From Chloroflexota bacterium (lineage in GTDB: Bacteria > Chloroflexota > Anaerolineae > Anaerolineales > Anaerolineaceae): a stretch of DNA of 64,000 bases. Positions 16,747 to 26,347 of the stretch are shown piece by piece. Position 1 is the first letter of the stretch. Each line of letters opens with the position of its first letter. The notes beneath the pieces were generated by a model. That model did not search any database and had not been told where the DNA came from. It was given only the letters and a program-made list of their open reading frames with translations. The stretch is taken from NCBI GenBank assembly GCA_016887485.1, contig CP069394.1, positions 1,550,001 to 1,614,000 on the forward strand, given 5' to 3'. A program made the position numbers and the translations under genes.

Positions 16747-16773
16747 TTAGCACTCTCGCCTTGAGAGTGCTAA
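16747..16773 (+). promoter_or_regulatory. CIRCE operator (HrcA binding site)
   Basis: Perfect match to the CIRCE consensus: TTAGCACTC, nine bases, GAGTGCTAA. It ends 25 bases before the hrcA ATG. HrcA bound here would repress the whole hrcA-grpE-dnaK-dnaJ-prmA unit until heat or misfolded protein inactivates it. Confidence 0.97.
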
Positions 16774-16798
16774 ATGTTAACACAAACTGAGGCATGGA

Positions 16799-17830
16799 AT
16801 GCGACTTACTGACCGCCAAAAACTCATTTTGACCCTCATCATCCACGAACACATCCGCACGGCTCAGCCGGTCGGATCGCGAACCATCGTGGAACAATAT
16901 GACCTGTCGATGAGTTCCGCCACGGTACGCAACGAAATGGTCACCCTGACGGACTATGGGCTGCTGCGTCAGCCGCACACCAGTGCCGGCCGGGTCCCCA
17001 CCGAAGAGGGTTATCGCTTCTTCGTGGGCAACCTGGTGCACAAAACCGGGCTGCCAACCAACACCCGCCGCACGATCACCCACCAGTTCTACCAGTCCCG
17101 GCAGGACGTGGAACAATGGCTCAAGCTGGCGGCCTCCGTCCTGGCCAACCAGTCCCAGGCGGCCTCGCTGGTCACCGCCCCCCACTCGGAAAAGACGATC
17201 TTCAAGCACCTGGAATTGGTCGCCACTCGCGGCCGGCAGGTGTTGATGGTGATTGTTCTGATGGGCGGCGAAATCCGGCAGCAATTCATCACCCTGGCCG
17301 AACCCGTCCCGCAGGACAGGCTTTCCTCCGTCGCCGCTGAGATCTCCAATCTCTGCGTCCGCTGTGATGCCGACCAAATGGCTCGCATCCGCCCTCAGCT
17401 CGACACCCTGGGTGTTGAAATCCTCAATGTCCTGCTGATCGAAATGGCTCTCACTGAAGAATCCGCCACCGGCGAAATCTACCTGGACGGTATGACCAAT
17501 GTGCTCTCCGAACCAGAATTCTCCGAATCAGAAGAAGCCCGCCAGGCACTGCACGTGCTCGAAGAGCGGTCTCTGCTCGAAAATTTATTGGCCAGCACGG
17601 TAATGAACACCGATGTGGGTGGTATTCAGGTGTTGATCGGCGGGGAAGGCACCTGGGATGAATTACGGTCGTGCTCCGTTGTTTTGGCCCGTTATGGCGA
17701 TCCCAACACCCTAACAGGTTCGATCGGCGTTTTGGGACCAATCCGAATGCCTTATGACCGCACCATTTCTACCGTGCGGTTCGTTGCAAATGTCCTGAGC
17801 GACCTTGTCTCAGAGACATTGGCTGTGTAG
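16799..17830 (+). CDS. hrcA: heat-inducible transcription repressor HrcA
   Basis: Represses class I heat-shock genes by binding CIRCE. The 343-residue protein has the N-terminal winged-helix segment of the family (LTDRQKLILTLIIHEHI, QPVGSRTI, MSSATVRNEM, LRQPHTSAGRVPTEEGYR) and the C-terminal signature IGGEGTWDELRSCSVV followed by GSIGVLGPIRMPY. A perfect CIRCE lies immediately upstream, so it is autoregulated. It is the first gene of the operon; grpE begins about 43 bases after its stop. Confidence 0.97.
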   Translation: MRLTDRQKLILTLIIHEHIRTAQPVGSRTIVEQYDLSMSSATVRNEMVTLTDYGLLRQPHTSAGRVPTEEGYRFFVGNLVHKTGLPTNTRRTITHQFYQSRQDVEQWLKLAASVLANQSQAASLVTAPHSEKTIFKHLELVATRGRQVLMVIVLMGGEIRQQFITLAEPVPQDRLSSVAAEISNLCVRCDADQMARIRPQLDTLGVEILNVLLIEMALTEESATGEIYLDGMTNVLSEPEFSESEEARQALHVLEERSLLENLLASTVMNTDVGGIQVLIGGEGTWDELRSCSVVLARYGDPNTLTGSIGVLGPIRMPYDRTISTVRFVANVLSDLVSETLAV

Positions 17831-17873
17831 GAAAACCTACTTTTAGCAAATTGAATGCGTAATGGAGATTTTT

Positions 17874-18431
17874 ATGGCAAAAGAACCTAAAGATAAAGAA
17901 AAAAAGAACAACCCAACTGAAGGCGAAAATACCGAACAGGCTATGGTTGCTCTGACATACGATGAGTATGATGCTCTCGAAAAGAAAATCGAAAGCCTTG
18001 AAAAAGAAGTTGAAGAAGCCAAAGATTCCTGGCTCCGCAGCCGGGCAGACTTTGATAACTATAAAAAACGCGTCGCTCGTGACGCCGAAAGATCCTATCA
18101 GGACGCTAAAGCCAACATCATCAAGATGTTCCTCGATGCCAGCGATGACCTGGATCGCGCCCTCGCCCATCGGCCACAGAACGAAGACGGCGACGGTTGG
18201 GTTAACGGGATCGAGCTCATCCAGCAAAAACTTGTCAATCAAATGAAAAAAGAGGATGTGGAGCGGATGGAAATCAAACCAGGGGATGAATTTGACCCGA
18301 ATTTCCATGAAGCCATCACTCAGGAAGATAATCCAGACTATTCCGATGGACAGATCATCGAGGTCGTCCAGCCCGGTTATAAAATTGCAAATCGTGTCAT
18401 TCGCCCAGCAATGGTACGAGTAGCCAGATAA
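17874..18431 (+). CDS. grpE: nucleotide exchange factor GrpE
   Basis: Exchanges ADP for ATP on DnaK. The product has 185 residues from the ATG at 17874. It has a charged N-terminal tail, a long coiled coil (about residues 20-60, [17 protein letters not shown]), and the family stretch [15 protein letters not shown]. The beta-domain ends with [22 protein letters not shown] and [12 protein letters not shown]. The ATG at 17874 is preferred because GGAG lies before it; the in-frame ATG at 17862 overlaps that site. It lies between hrcA and dnaK. Confidence 0.96.
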   Translation: MAKEPKDKEKKNNPTEGENTEQAMVALTYDEYDALEKKIESLEKEVEEAKDSWLRSRADFDNYKKRVARDAERSYQDAKANIIKMFLDASDDLDRALAHRPQNEDGDGWVNGIELIQQKLVNQMKKEDVERMEIKPGDEFDPNFHEAITQEDNPDYSDGQIIEVVQPGYKIANRVIRPAMVRVAR

Positions 18432-18450
18432 AAACAGGAGAATAAAGAAA

Positions 18451-20355
18451 ATGGGAAAAATCATAGGTATTGATCTCGGAACAACCAACTCCGTCGGCGC
18501 AGTGATGGTCGGCGGCGAGCCGGTCGTGATCCCTTCCGCTGAAGGTGAACGATTGGTCCCGTCCGTTGTAGCATTCAACAAGAATGGTGAACGCTTGGTC
18601 GGCCGTGTGGCCCGTAACCAGGCTATTACCAACCCGGAAAACACTGTCTTTTCAATCAAGCGCTTCATGGGTCGGAAATTCGATGACTCGGAAGTCCAGC
18701 ATGCGCTCAAACTGGTACCCTACGAGGTGGCCAAAGCCTCCAATGGCGACGTGCGCGTCAAACTCGGTGGCAAGGAATACTCCCCACCCGAGGTGTCGGC
18801 CATGATCCTCTCCAAGATCAAACGTGATGCCGAAGCCTATCTGGGCGAACCGGTCACCCAGGCTGTGATCACGGTCCCCGCCTATTTCAATGACGCCCAG
18901 CGTAACGCCACCAAAGATGCCGGCAAGATCGCCGGTTTGGAAGTTCTGCGGATCATCAACGAACCCACAGCCTCCTCCCTGGCTTATGGACTGGATAAAA
19001 AGAAGAAGAACGAAGTGATCGCAGTCTACGATTTGGGCGGCGGCACCTTCGATATTTCCATTCTAGATGTTGGCGAAGGCGTTTTCCAGGTCCGCTCCAC
19101 CAGCGGCGACACCTTCCTCGGCGGCGATGATTTCGATCAGCGCATTATTGACTACATCGCAGATGAATTCAAAAAAGAAAACGGTATTGACTTGCGCGGT
19201 GACCGCCAGGCCCTCCAGCGCTTGAAAGAAGCCTCTGAAAAAGCCAAGATCGAACTATCCACCACGATGCAGGCCGAGATCAACCTGCCCTACATCACAG
19301 CCGATGCCTCCGGGCCGAAACACCTTGTGCTAACCCTGACCCGGGCAAAACTGGAACAGCTGACCGATGACCTGGTACAGCGCAGCCTTTCCCCCGTGAA
19401 ACAGGCCCTGAATGATGCCAACCTCACGACGAAAGACATTGACGAGATCGTGCTGGTCGGCGGGATGACCCGTATGCCCAAGATCCAATCCGAAGTTGAG
19501 AAGATGTTTGGCAAAGAGCCCCACAAGGGCGTTAACCCTGATGAAGTTGTGGCCGTTGGCGCCGCAATCCAGGCCGGTGTTTTGGGTGGCGAAGTCAAAG
19601 ATATCCTCCTGCTCGATGTCACCCCTCTGACACTCTCGGTTGAAACCCTCGGTGGCGTGGCTACCCCCCTGATCAAGCGCAACACCACCATCCCCACCCG
19701 TGAAAGCCAGGTCTTCTCCACGGCCAGCGACAGCCAGACTCAGGTTGAGATTCATGTCCTGCAGGGCGAACGCCCAATGGCCGGTGACAACAAGAGCCTC
19801 GGTAAGTTCGTGCTGGATGGCATTCCCCCAGCGCCGCGCGGCGTCCCACAGATCGAAGTGACCTTCGACATCAATGCCAACGGCATCCTCGAAGTCACCG
19901 CACAGGACAAGGCCACCGGACGCACCCAAAACATCACCATCACCGCCTCCTCCGGCCTCAGTGATGCCGAAGTCGATAAGATGCGCCAGGAAGCCGAAGC
20001 GAACGCTGAAGAAGATCGCCAGCGTAAAGAGATGATCGAAGCCAAGAACCATGCCGATAACATGGTCTACACCTCAGAAAAAACCCTGAAAGACCTGGGC
20101 GACAAGGTGCCCGCTGACATCAAACAAAAAGTTGAAGATGCGGTCTCCAAAGTCCGTGATGTCAAAGATGGCGACGATCTGGAAGCCATCAAATCCGCCA
20201 CCGACAATCTGACGGAAGTCCTTCAGGAAGTCGGCCAGGCCGCCTATCAGCAGCAGCAAGCAGAATCACCAGAAGCAGCCGAAGGGAAAGCCGCTCCGGA
20301 AGACAAACCCGGTGATGATGAAGATGTTGTGGATGGCGAATTCAAGCAGGTCTAA
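18451..20355 (+). CDS. dnaK: chaperone DnaK (Hsp70)
   Basis: Full-length 634-residue Hsp70. Visible landmarks are the N-terminal [14 protein letters not shown], the ATPase motif [11 protein letters not shown], the [13 protein letters not shown] segment, the substrate-binding domain start [17 protein letters not shown], and a C-terminal helical lid ending in an acidic, Gln/Ala-rich tail. AGGAG precedes the ATG. It works with the flanking grpE and dnaJ products. A strong stem-loop follows the stop codon. Confidence 0.98.
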   Translation: MGKIIGIDLGTTNSVGAVMVGGEPVVIPSAEGERLVPSVVAFNKNGERLVGRVARNQAITNPENTVFSIKRFMGRKFDDSEVQHALKLVPYEVAKASNGDVRVKLGGKEYSPPEVSAMILSKIKRDAEAYLGEPVTQAVITVPAYFNDAQRNATKDAGKIAGLEVLRIINEPTASSLAYGLDKKKKNEVIAVYDLGGGTFDISILDVGEGVFQVRSTSGDTFLGGDDFDQRIIDYIADEFKKENGIDLRGDRQALQRLKEASEKAKIELSTTMQAEINLPYITADASGPKHLVLTLTRAKLEQLTDDLVQRSLSPVKQALNDANLTTKDIDEIVLVGGMTRMPKIQSEVEKMFGKEPHKGVNPDEVVAVGAAIQAGVLGGEVKDILLLDVTPLTLSVETLGGVATPLIKRNTTIPTRESQVFSTASDSQTQVEIHVLQGERPMAGDNKSLGKFVLDGIPPAPRGVPQIEVTFDINANGILEVTAQDKATGRTQNITITASSGLSDAEVDKMRQEAEANAEEDRQRKEMIEAKNHADNMVYTSEKTLKDLGDKVPADIKQKVEDAVSKVRDVKDGDDLEAIKSATDNLTEVLQEVGQAAYQQQQAESPEAAEGKAAPEDKPGDDEDVVDGEFKQV

Positions 20356-20384
20356 GCTCTGCTTATCTAAATAAAAGAATATTC

Positions 20385-20410
20385 AGGTGCCCGAAGTATA
20401 TCGGGCACCT
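20385..20410 (+). other. stem-loop between dnaK and dnaJ
   Basis: Perfect 10-bp stem AGGTGCCCGA / TCGGGCACCT with a 6-base loop and no following T-run. It is more likely a partial attenuator or RNA-processing/stability hairpin than a full terminator. It could set the dnaK to dnaJ expression ratio. Confidence 0.55.
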
Positions 20411-20522
20411 GACCCGTTTCAAACCCTGCAGGTTGGTTGACGCATCCGCCCGACCTGAGTAGACTTATCCGGATTTATTATCAAACAGGCATTATTACAT
20501 TCAATACGACAAGAAAAATAAT

Positions 20523-21641
20523 ATGGAAAAACGAGATTATTACGAGATATTGGGTGTCTCCCGTTCGGCAAGCAATGATGAACTGAAATCGGCATTCCGT
20601 AACCTGGCACGCCAATATCACCCCGATGTCAGTGACGACCCCAACGCAGAAGAAAAATTCAAAGAGATCAACGAAGCCTACGCTGTTCTTTCGGACAGCG
20701 ATAAGCGCGCTGCCTATGACCGCTATGGTCATGCCGGCGTTAATTCACAGGGTATGCCCGACTTCACCAACATCGACCTCTCCGACATTCTCGAAGGGAT
20801 TTTCGGTTTTGGTGGTTTCGGCGGCTCCAGCCGGCGATCTCGCAACGCACCCCGACGCGGCGCTGATCTCTCCAGCCGGATCACCCTGACCTTTGAAGAA
20901 GCTGCCTTTGGCATTGAAAAGGAAATTCAGATCACTCGTGATGAAACCTGCGAGACCTGTCACGGCTCCGGCGCCAAGCCCGGCACCACCCCGCATACCT
21001 GTCAGCAATGTAACGGCCAGGGCGAAGTCCGCCAGGTCCATCAGACCCTGTTGGGCTCAATGGTCCAGGTGGTCACTTGTCCGCGCTGTAACGGCCGGGG
21101 TGAAGTGATTGACACACCCTGCCCCACCTGTAATGGACGAGGCTTGGAGCGCAAAGCCATCACCAAGATGGTCTCCATTCCAGCAGGTGTCTCCAGCGGT
21201 GTGCAAATCCGCCTGGCAGGTGAAGGTCAACCCGGCACCAATGGCGGTCCCCATGGCAATTTCTACCTCGAAATTATCGTCCAAAAGCATGACTTCTTCC
21301 GCCGCAAGGATGATGATGTCCTTTTAGACCTGGATATCAATATCGCCCAGGCTGTTCTGGGTGATGAGATCAAAGTGCCCACACTGGAAGGTGAAGTGGA
21401 CCTGCGCATCCCGCCTGGGACACAGCCCGGCAAGATATTCCGAATGCGTGAGCGAGGCATTGCTCACTTGCGCGGTTCCGGCAAGGGTGACCAACTTGTC
21501 ACCGTTTCCGTACAAATTCCAACCCGGCTGAGCAATGATCAACGCGAGCTTTTCGAGAAGCTGGCCGAGACCATGGACCCGGATATCAAGATCCAGGAGC
21601 ACAGCTTCCTGGATAAGCTCCGTGAGGTGTTTGGTGGCTGA
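20523..21641 (+). CDS. dnaJ: chaperone DnaJ (Hsp40)
   Basis: A 372-residue type I DnaJ. It has the J domain with the HPD tripeptide (QYHPDVSD, about residues 32-39), a Gly/Phe-rich region (GFGGFGGSS), and four zinc-finger repeats of CxxCxGxG type ([32 protein letters not shown]). The C-terminal client-binding domains include [18 protein letters not shown]. The ribosome site is weak, which may lower its level relative to DnaK. prmA overlaps its end. Confidence 0.97.
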   Translation: MEKRDYYEILGVSRSASNDELKSAFRNLARQYHPDVSDDPNAEEKFKEINEAYAVLSDSDKRAAYDRYGHAGVNSQGMPDFTNIDLSDILEGIFGFGGFGGSSRRSRNAPRRGADLSSRITLTFEEAAFGIEKEIQITRDETCETCHGSGAKPGTTPHTCQQCNGQGEVRQVHQTLLGSMVQVVTCPRCNGRGEVIDTPCPTCNGRGLERKAITKMVSIPAGVSSGVQIRLAGEGQPGTNGGPHGNFYLEIIVQKHDFFRRKDDDVLLDLDINIAQAVLGDEIKVPTLEGEVDLRIPPGTQPGKIFRMRERGIAHLRGSGKGDQLVTVSVQIPTRLSNDQRELFEKLAETMDPDIKIQEHSFLDKLREVFGG

Positions 21642-22575
21642 TCAAAACGAAGCTCCGATCCGCTGGATCAAAGTGCAATTCATCACCGAAGATGGCGAAC
21701 TGGCTGAAGCGCTTGCCGATGTCATTGGCCGTTTTGCCTCCAATGGTGTGGCCGTTGAATCCGTGACCCGGTTTGACGAACACACCCAGGAAAACCTCCC
21801 CACCGGTAAATTGGCCGTCTCTGGCTATATTCCCATGGATGAATACATCGAAGAAACCCGCCAAAAGCTGGAAGAAGCGCTCTGGTATATGGGGCGGATT
21901 GCCCCTCTCCCCGAGCCAACCTACACCGACATCCGCGATGAAGACTGGATGGCGGCCTGGAAAAAACATTACACCCCCATCAACATTGGTGAAAAGCTCC
22001 TGATCCTGCCGGCCTGGCAGGAACCCAAGGAAGGCGAACAACGCACGATCATCCGCATCAACCCGGCGATGGCCTTTGGCACCGGCACCCACCCCACCAC
22101 CCAGCTCATCATGACCCTGCTGGAAGATTACGTCCAACCCGGCCAGCCCCTATTGGATATCGGCTGCGGGTCCGGCATCCTCTCGATTGCCGCCCTCAAA
22201 CTGGGCTCAACCCATGCGGTTGCAGTGGATGTGGATGGCGCGGCAGTGGTTTCCACTCAGGAGAACGCTAAGTTAAATGACATCCCAGCGGAATGGCTCG
22301 ATATCGGCAAAGGATCCGTGGAAGAAGTCCTGACCGGCCGCTATTCGTATCAGGAAGCACCTCTGGTGTTGGTCAACATCCTCGCCCCCATCATCCTGCG
22401 CCTGTTTGATGTCGGTCTGGCCCAGTTGGTCAGCCCTGGCGGCACCTTGCTGCTCTCCGGTATTTTGGAGCACCAGGAAGAGAAAATGCGTCAAAAAGCT
22501 GAACAGAACGGCTTCAAATTTCTGGAACGCACTAATCAAGGCGACTGGATTAGTATGGCTTTCAGAAAAGCCTGA
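21634..22575 (+). CDS. prmA: ribosomal protein L11 methyltransferase
   Basis: SAM-dependent methyltransferase of the PrmA family, about 313 residues, with the N-terminal substrate-recruiting domain ([19 protein letters not shown]) and the catalytic domain. Motifs: [15 protein letters not shown]-binding [18 protein letters not shown], and NILAPII as motif IV. I chose the GTG at 21634, which overlaps the dnaJ stop by eight bases and has GAGG just upstream; the same frame is open further into dnaJ without support. prmA following dnaJ is a common arrangement in heat-shock operons. Confidence 0.9.
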   Translation: MADQNEAPIRWIKVQFITEDGELAEALADVIGRFASNGVAVESVTRFDEHTQENLPTGKLAVSGYIPMDEYIEETRQKLEEALWYMGRIAPLPEPTYTDIRDEDWMAAWKKHYTPINIGEKLLILPAWQEPKEGEQRTIIRINPAMAFGTGTHPTTQLIMTLLEDYVQPGQPLLDIGCGSGILSIAALKLGSTHAVAVDVDGAAVVSTQENAKLNDIPAEWLDIGKGSVEEVLTGRYSYQEAPLVLVNILAPIILRLFDVGLAQLVSPGGTLLLSGILEHQEEKMRQKAEQNGFKFLERTNQGDWISMAFRKA

Positions 22576-22597
22576 TCGCCAATTGTTAACGATTTAG

Positions 22598-22625
22598 AAA
22601 AATTGTCCGCAAGCGGGCAATTTTT
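22598..22625 (+). terminator. terminator of the heat-shock operon
   Basis: A 13-bp stem AAAAATTGTCCGC / GCGGGCAATTTTT (one T-G pair) with a 2-base loop and a T-rich end, 22 bases after the prmA stop. Confidence 0.85.
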
Positions 22626-22711
22626 CGTTTTAAAAATCCTAAAGCCCTTGACTTTGTCCTCCCTAACCCCAGAATGATCACCATGATTCCATAAGCGATA
22701 AAATCCAATCC

Positions 22712-22720
22712 TGCTATAAT
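22712..22720 (+). promoter_or_regulatory. extended -10 promoter next to the HAD gene start
   Basis: TGCTATAAT ends only 6 bases before the ATG at 22727, so transcription would start at or next to the start codon (leaderless message). Confidence 0.5.
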
Positions 22721-22726
22721 TGCTCT

Positions 22727-23377
22727 ATGAACAACCAAGCTGAAAAAATCAACATCACCGACTATAAAGCCATCTTATTCGATCTGGATGACACCCTTTA
22801 TCCCCATAACAGCGGTCTTTGGGAACAAATCCGCAACCGCATCCAGCAATTCATGGATGAGGAATTGCACTTTCCCAAAGATGAAATCTCAGAACTGCGC
22901 AAACGGCTTTGGCGCACCTATGGCACAACGCTCAGGGGCCTGCAAATGGAATTCCAGGTGGATATGGACACTTATCTGGAATATGTCCATAAGGTGCCAC
23001 TGGATGGTTTCATCACTCCCGAGCCGGGCTTGAATCAAATTCTGGAAAGCCTTCCGCAGCCCAAATTTATTTTCACCAATTCAGACTACCGCCATGCGAA
23101 TCGGGTCCTGGAGCTGCTTGAAATAGCGGAGCACTTTCATAAAGTCATTGATATTTACGCCCAGATGCCCTATTGCAAACCACAAACCGAGGCATTCCAA
23201 ATTGCGTTGGATACGGTCGGTAAAGAACCGGAAAACTGCCTTTTCATTGATGACTCCCCTGCCAACCTTGAAAAAGCCCAGGAACTCGGGATGACAACCA
23301 TCTCGGTTGGTCAATTCCCGCATGACGGCAGCCCACATATCCAACAAATCTTAGACTTACCTGACCTTCTCCTGTAA
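22727..23377 (+). CDS. HAD phosphatase, pyrimidine 5'-nucleotidase (SDT1) type
   Basis: A 216-residue haloacid dehalogenase-like hydrolase. Motif I is LFDLDDTLYP (nucleophile Asp), motif II FIFTNSDY, motif III a Lys within CKPQTEAF, and motif IV CLFIDDSPANLEKA. The opening YPHNSGLWEQIRNRI and the small alpha-helical cap match the SDT1-like pyrimidine 5'-nucleotidase group. The substrate is not certain; nucleotides are the family default. There is no ribosome site; a -10 box abuts the start codon. Confidence 0.8.
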   Translation: MNNQAEKINITDYKAILFDLDDTLYPHNSGLWEQIRNRIQQFMDEELHFPKDEISELRKRLWRTYGTTLRGLQMEFQVDMDTYLEYVHKVPLDGFITPEPGLNQILESLPQPKFIFTNSDYRHANRVLELLEIAEHFHKVIDIYAQMPYCKPQTEAFQIALDTVGKEPENCLFIDDSPANLEKAQELGMTTISVGQFPHDGSPHIQQILDLPDLLL

Positions 23378-23430
23378 AATTATAAGGCGATCAACCATCG
23401 CCTCCCAAATTGACAATCTGGAGGTTCATT

Positions 23431-23520
23431 ATGGGAAAAGATAAGGATAAGAAGGACAAGAAAGACAAGAAGGAAAAGAAAGAAAAAAAGGGCAAGAAAG
23501 GGAAGAAGGATAAGAAGTAA
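23431..23520 (+). CDS. 29-residue lysine-rich microprotein
   Basis: A very short frame with a textbook ribosome site (GGAGG, 6 bases before ATG) and a TAA stop. The product has only five residue types: 18 Lys, 5 Asp, 2 Glu, 3 Gly and the initiator Met, arranged as repeats of KKD, KKE and KKG. It would be highly basic and disordered, and could bind nucleic acid, polyphosphate or membranes. I know no family. A 7-bp hairpin (AGGCGAT / ATCGCCT, 23385-23403) lies between it and the HAD gene. The AAG/AAA/GAT/GAC repetition could also be simple low-complexity DNA, but the intact start, stop and ribosome site favour translation. Confidence 0.6.
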   Translation: MGKDKDKKDKKDKKEKKEKKGKKGKKDKK

Positions 23521-23584
23521 TAGGTTTCCCGATCTCTGCCTGACCTGACAAGATAACCATCAGGCCAATATTCACTATCTACAA

Positions 23585-24853
23585 ATGGGGCTCCATCTCA
23601 CCATGTCTGTTTCCGCGCCCACCCATCTCGCGATCATCAAACATAGCACGGTCCAATATGATGCCATGGTTGCTTTGCGGCGTGCCCTCCACCAAAACCC
23701 GGAACTCTCCGGGCAGGAATCCTGGACAGCGGCAACCTTACAATCAGCACTTGAAAAACTGGGCTGGGAAGTCCGGTCTCGAATGGGCGGGCACAGCCTG
23801 GTTGCAGATTGGATCACCGACCCCGCCAAACCCACCGTCGCGCTGCGGGTGGATATGGACGCTCTCCCCATTCACGAAGAAAATGACGTTCCCTATCGCT
23901 CGGAAATTTCCGGCGTGATGCATGCCTGCGGCCATGACGTCCACAGCGCCATCGGCGTGGGCGTGGCCGGGGTCATCACGGCGCTGGGTGATGCGGTCCA
24001 GGGGAACATCCGAATCCTTTTTCAAGCTGAGGAAGAAGAAATCACCGGTGCGCTGCGGATGATCCGGGCCGGCGCCCTAACAAGTCCCAAACCCATCGCC
24101 ATTTTTGGCCTGCATGTTTCTCCATTCCCCAGCGGCAAGATCGCCTGGACGGATGGGCTCTTCCTGTCCGGCTTTCAACATTTCCTGGTCAGCCTTTCCC
24201 AAAATCGGGACTGGCAGGGCCCCCAAGCAGATCTAAACGCTGTTGCTGAACGCTGTTGCCGGACGATTCGGGAGATGAACATCTGGCACCTGCCAGAAAC
24301 CTGGCCGGAAATGCAGCACTTTTGTGATCTGATGCAGCAGGGGCCACCCGAGCTGGAGCGCTTCATCGTCTATGATGCCAGCCGGAATTCAGAACACCCC
24401 GATGTCTGGCCGGGCCAATTCGGAATCGGTATCAAAGCTGCCACGCCCCACCTGCGCAGGGCCGCCCTGGGCCGGATCAAAGCCACATTGAACACAATTT
24501 GCGGTGCCACCCATGTCCGCTACCGGCTGGAACCCGTCGGATTCATGCCGGACATGCGCAACGACTTTGACCTGGTCCGGCAGACCCTGCCCGATTTGAA
24601 AACGGCCTTCAATTCAGACTTGCTGCATATCAAAACGACCTATCCCTTCAACTGCGAGGATTTTGCCTTCTATACTAGGTCTGTGCCAGGCGCAATGGTA
24701 TGGGTCGGCGGGGCGAATCCCGAGCAAGGGAAATATGCCATGCTGCACACACCCAATTTTGATGTGGACGAGAACTGTCTGTTCTCCGGCACCCGCGTGA
24801 TGACAACGTTGCTGCTCTCCGCCTTATCTCACCCAATACTCACCGACAAATAA
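23585..24853 (+). CDS. M20 family metal-dependent amidohydrolase
   Basis: A 422-residue amidohydrolase of the M20/M40 (N-acyl-amino acid amidohydrolase, IAA-amino acid hydrolase-like) group. It would remove acyl groups from amino acids or similar amides in the cytoplasm. Metal ligands are visible in MHACGHDVH (residues 112-120) and FQAEEEE (about 146-152), with a late His in MLHTPNFDVDE. The central lid region is unusually divergent, so substrate cannot be guessed. Start could be the ATG at 23585 or at 23603; neither has a strong ribosome site. Confidence 0.8.
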   Translation: MGLHLTMSVSAPTHLAIIKHSTVQYDAMVALRRALHQNPELSGQESWTAATLQSALEKLGWEVRSRMGGHSLVADWITDPAKPTVALRVDMDALPIHEENDVPYRSEISGVMHACGHDVHSAIGVGVAGVITALGDAVQGNIRILFQAEEEEITGALRMIRAGALTSPKPIAIFGLHVSPFPSGKIAWTDGLFLSGFQHFLVSLSQNRDWQGPQADLNAVAERCCRTIREMNIWHLPETWPEMQHFCDLMQQGPPELERFIVYDASRNSEHPDVWPGQFGIGIKAATPHLRRAALGRIKATLNTICGATHVRYRLEPVGFMPDMRNDFDLVRQTLPDLKTAFNSDLLHIKTTYPFNCEDFAFYTRSVPGAMVWVGGANPEQGKYAMLHTPNFDVDENCLFSGTRVMTTLLLSALSHPILTDK

Positions 24854-25007
24854 AACGAAAATATGGGGTAATATATTATTTGTTAATAAATCTGTGGTAA
24901 TCTTCATAAAATATTAAAAACAACCTGAAATATCCGGTATCTTTCCTACTTCCACGCCTGTTCGCCGGATCCATTACACGTAATGTCAGGTAATTAAGGA
25001 GTTCACA

Positions 25008-26327
25008 ATGAAAAATAAAGGCCTACGCACTTGTTTGTCGATTGGAATTGGGTTGATTGTGATCGCCCTGGTGTTTGCTGCGGGTGTCGGCGTTGGTTAT
25101 TTTGGCCCCAAATGGATTGGGATAGACCAATCCTATATCAGCGGACCCTATGATTGCCCACCCTGTGACGATTCCAGCACGACGACAATCATCGAATCTT
25201 ATGAAACCCCGGCTGCCACAGAAGATACAACGGTCACCGTTGATCCCTCCACCAGCACCCCGGCAGATCAAGCGAATCTCTTCTCCCCCTTCTGGGAGAC
25301 CTGGGACCTGCTGCATGAAAATTATGTCGATCAGCCATTGAACGATACCGACCTAATGCGTGGTGCAATCGAAGGCATGCTGGCCTCACTAGGCGACAAG
25401 CACACTTCCTATATGACCCCGGAAGAATTCACTCAGGCAAATGAATCGCTCACTGGCGAATACGAAGGCATCGGTGCCTATGTAGATGTCTCCGGCGACT
25501 ATGTCGAGATCATCAGCCCGATGAAGGGCTCCCCTGCCGAAGCCGCCGGCTTACGGCCCAATGACAAAGTCGTTGCGATTGACGGCGTGGATATGACCGG
25601 CACCCCCGGGGACCTGGTCCTCCAACAAATTCTCGGCCCTGCCGGTACGGACGTGACCCTGACCATTGACCGGGATGGCGAGACCTTTGATGTAACCATC
25701 ACTCGTCAACACATCGTCGTCCCGACAGTTGATTATGAAATGCTCGATAACAATATCGGTTATGTTGCCCTCTACACCTATGGCGACAATTCCACCGAAC
25801 AACTCCGGGCAGCCCTGACCGATCTGTTATCCCAAAACCCCGCTGGCTTGATCTTAGACCTGCGGGATAACGGCGGTGGTTATCTCAATACTGCCATTGA
25901 AGTTGTCTCCGAGTTTGTCAACGATGGCGTGGTGATGTATGAGCAGTACGGTGATGGTGAAACGTATGCCTATGAAGCCATCCCCGGCGGCTCAGCCACA
26001 GATATTCCATTGGTCGTTCTGGTCAATGGCGGCACAGCTTCCGCATCAGAAATTACTGCCGGTGCCATTCAGGATAAGGACCGGGGCGTTTTGGTGGGCT
26101 CAACCACCTATGGTAAGGGCTCCGTGCAGACCTGGATCGCCCTCTCGGATGAGGCAGGCGGCGTGCGAATCACAATTGCCCGCTGGCTGACCCCCAATGG
26201 CACCCAGATCAGCGATATTGGCCTGACCCCGGATTATGAAGTGGAAATGACCGAGGATGATTACCTTAACGGCAATGATCCCCAACTCGAAAAGGCGATT
26301 GAAGTCCTGCTCGATATGGTCAACTAA
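25008..26327 (+). CDS. ctpA: C-terminal processing protease (S41 family)
   Basis: A 439-residue exported or membrane-anchored serine protease. It has an N-terminal membrane segment (about residues 8-35), a Ser/Thr/Pro-rich spacer, a PDZ domain (about 145-225, EGIGAYVDVSGDYVEI to GPAGTDVTLTIDRDG), and an S41 catalytic core with the Ser/Lys dyad in GGTASASE and TTYGKGSVQ. Such enzymes trim C-termini of envelope proteins. AAGGAG lies well placed before the ATG. A YugP-type protease gene follows after 20 bases, so the two probably form an operon. Confidence 0.93.
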   Translation: MKNKGLRTCLSIGIGLIVIALVFAAGVGVGYFGPKWIGIDQSYISGPYDCPPCDDSSTTTIIESYETPAATEDTTVTVDPSTSTPADQANLFSPFWETWDLLHENYVDQPLNDTDLMRGAIEGMLASLGDKHTSYMTPEEFTQANESLTGEYEGIGAYVDVSGDYVEIISPMKGSPAEAAGLRPNDKVVAIDGVDMTGTPGDLVLQQILGPAGTDVTLTIDRDGETFDVTITRQHIVVPTVDYEMLDNNIGYVALYTYGDNSTEQLRAALTDLLSQNPAGLILDLRDNGGGYLNTAIEVVSEFVNDGVVMYEQYGDGETYAYEAIPGGSATDIPLVVLVNGGTASASEITAGAIQDKDRGVLVGSTTYGKGSVQTWIALSDEAGGVRITIARWLTPNGTQISDIGLTPDYEVEMTEDDYLNGNDPQLEKAIEVLLDMVN

Positions 26328-26347
26328 CTCAATTCAGGACGAATATT

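Noticed and set aside
17769-18710. 313-codon frame antisense across grpE and the dnaK start
   Set aside because: It overlaps two well-supported genes and the intergenic region between them; the hydrophobic translation is a shadow of their codons.
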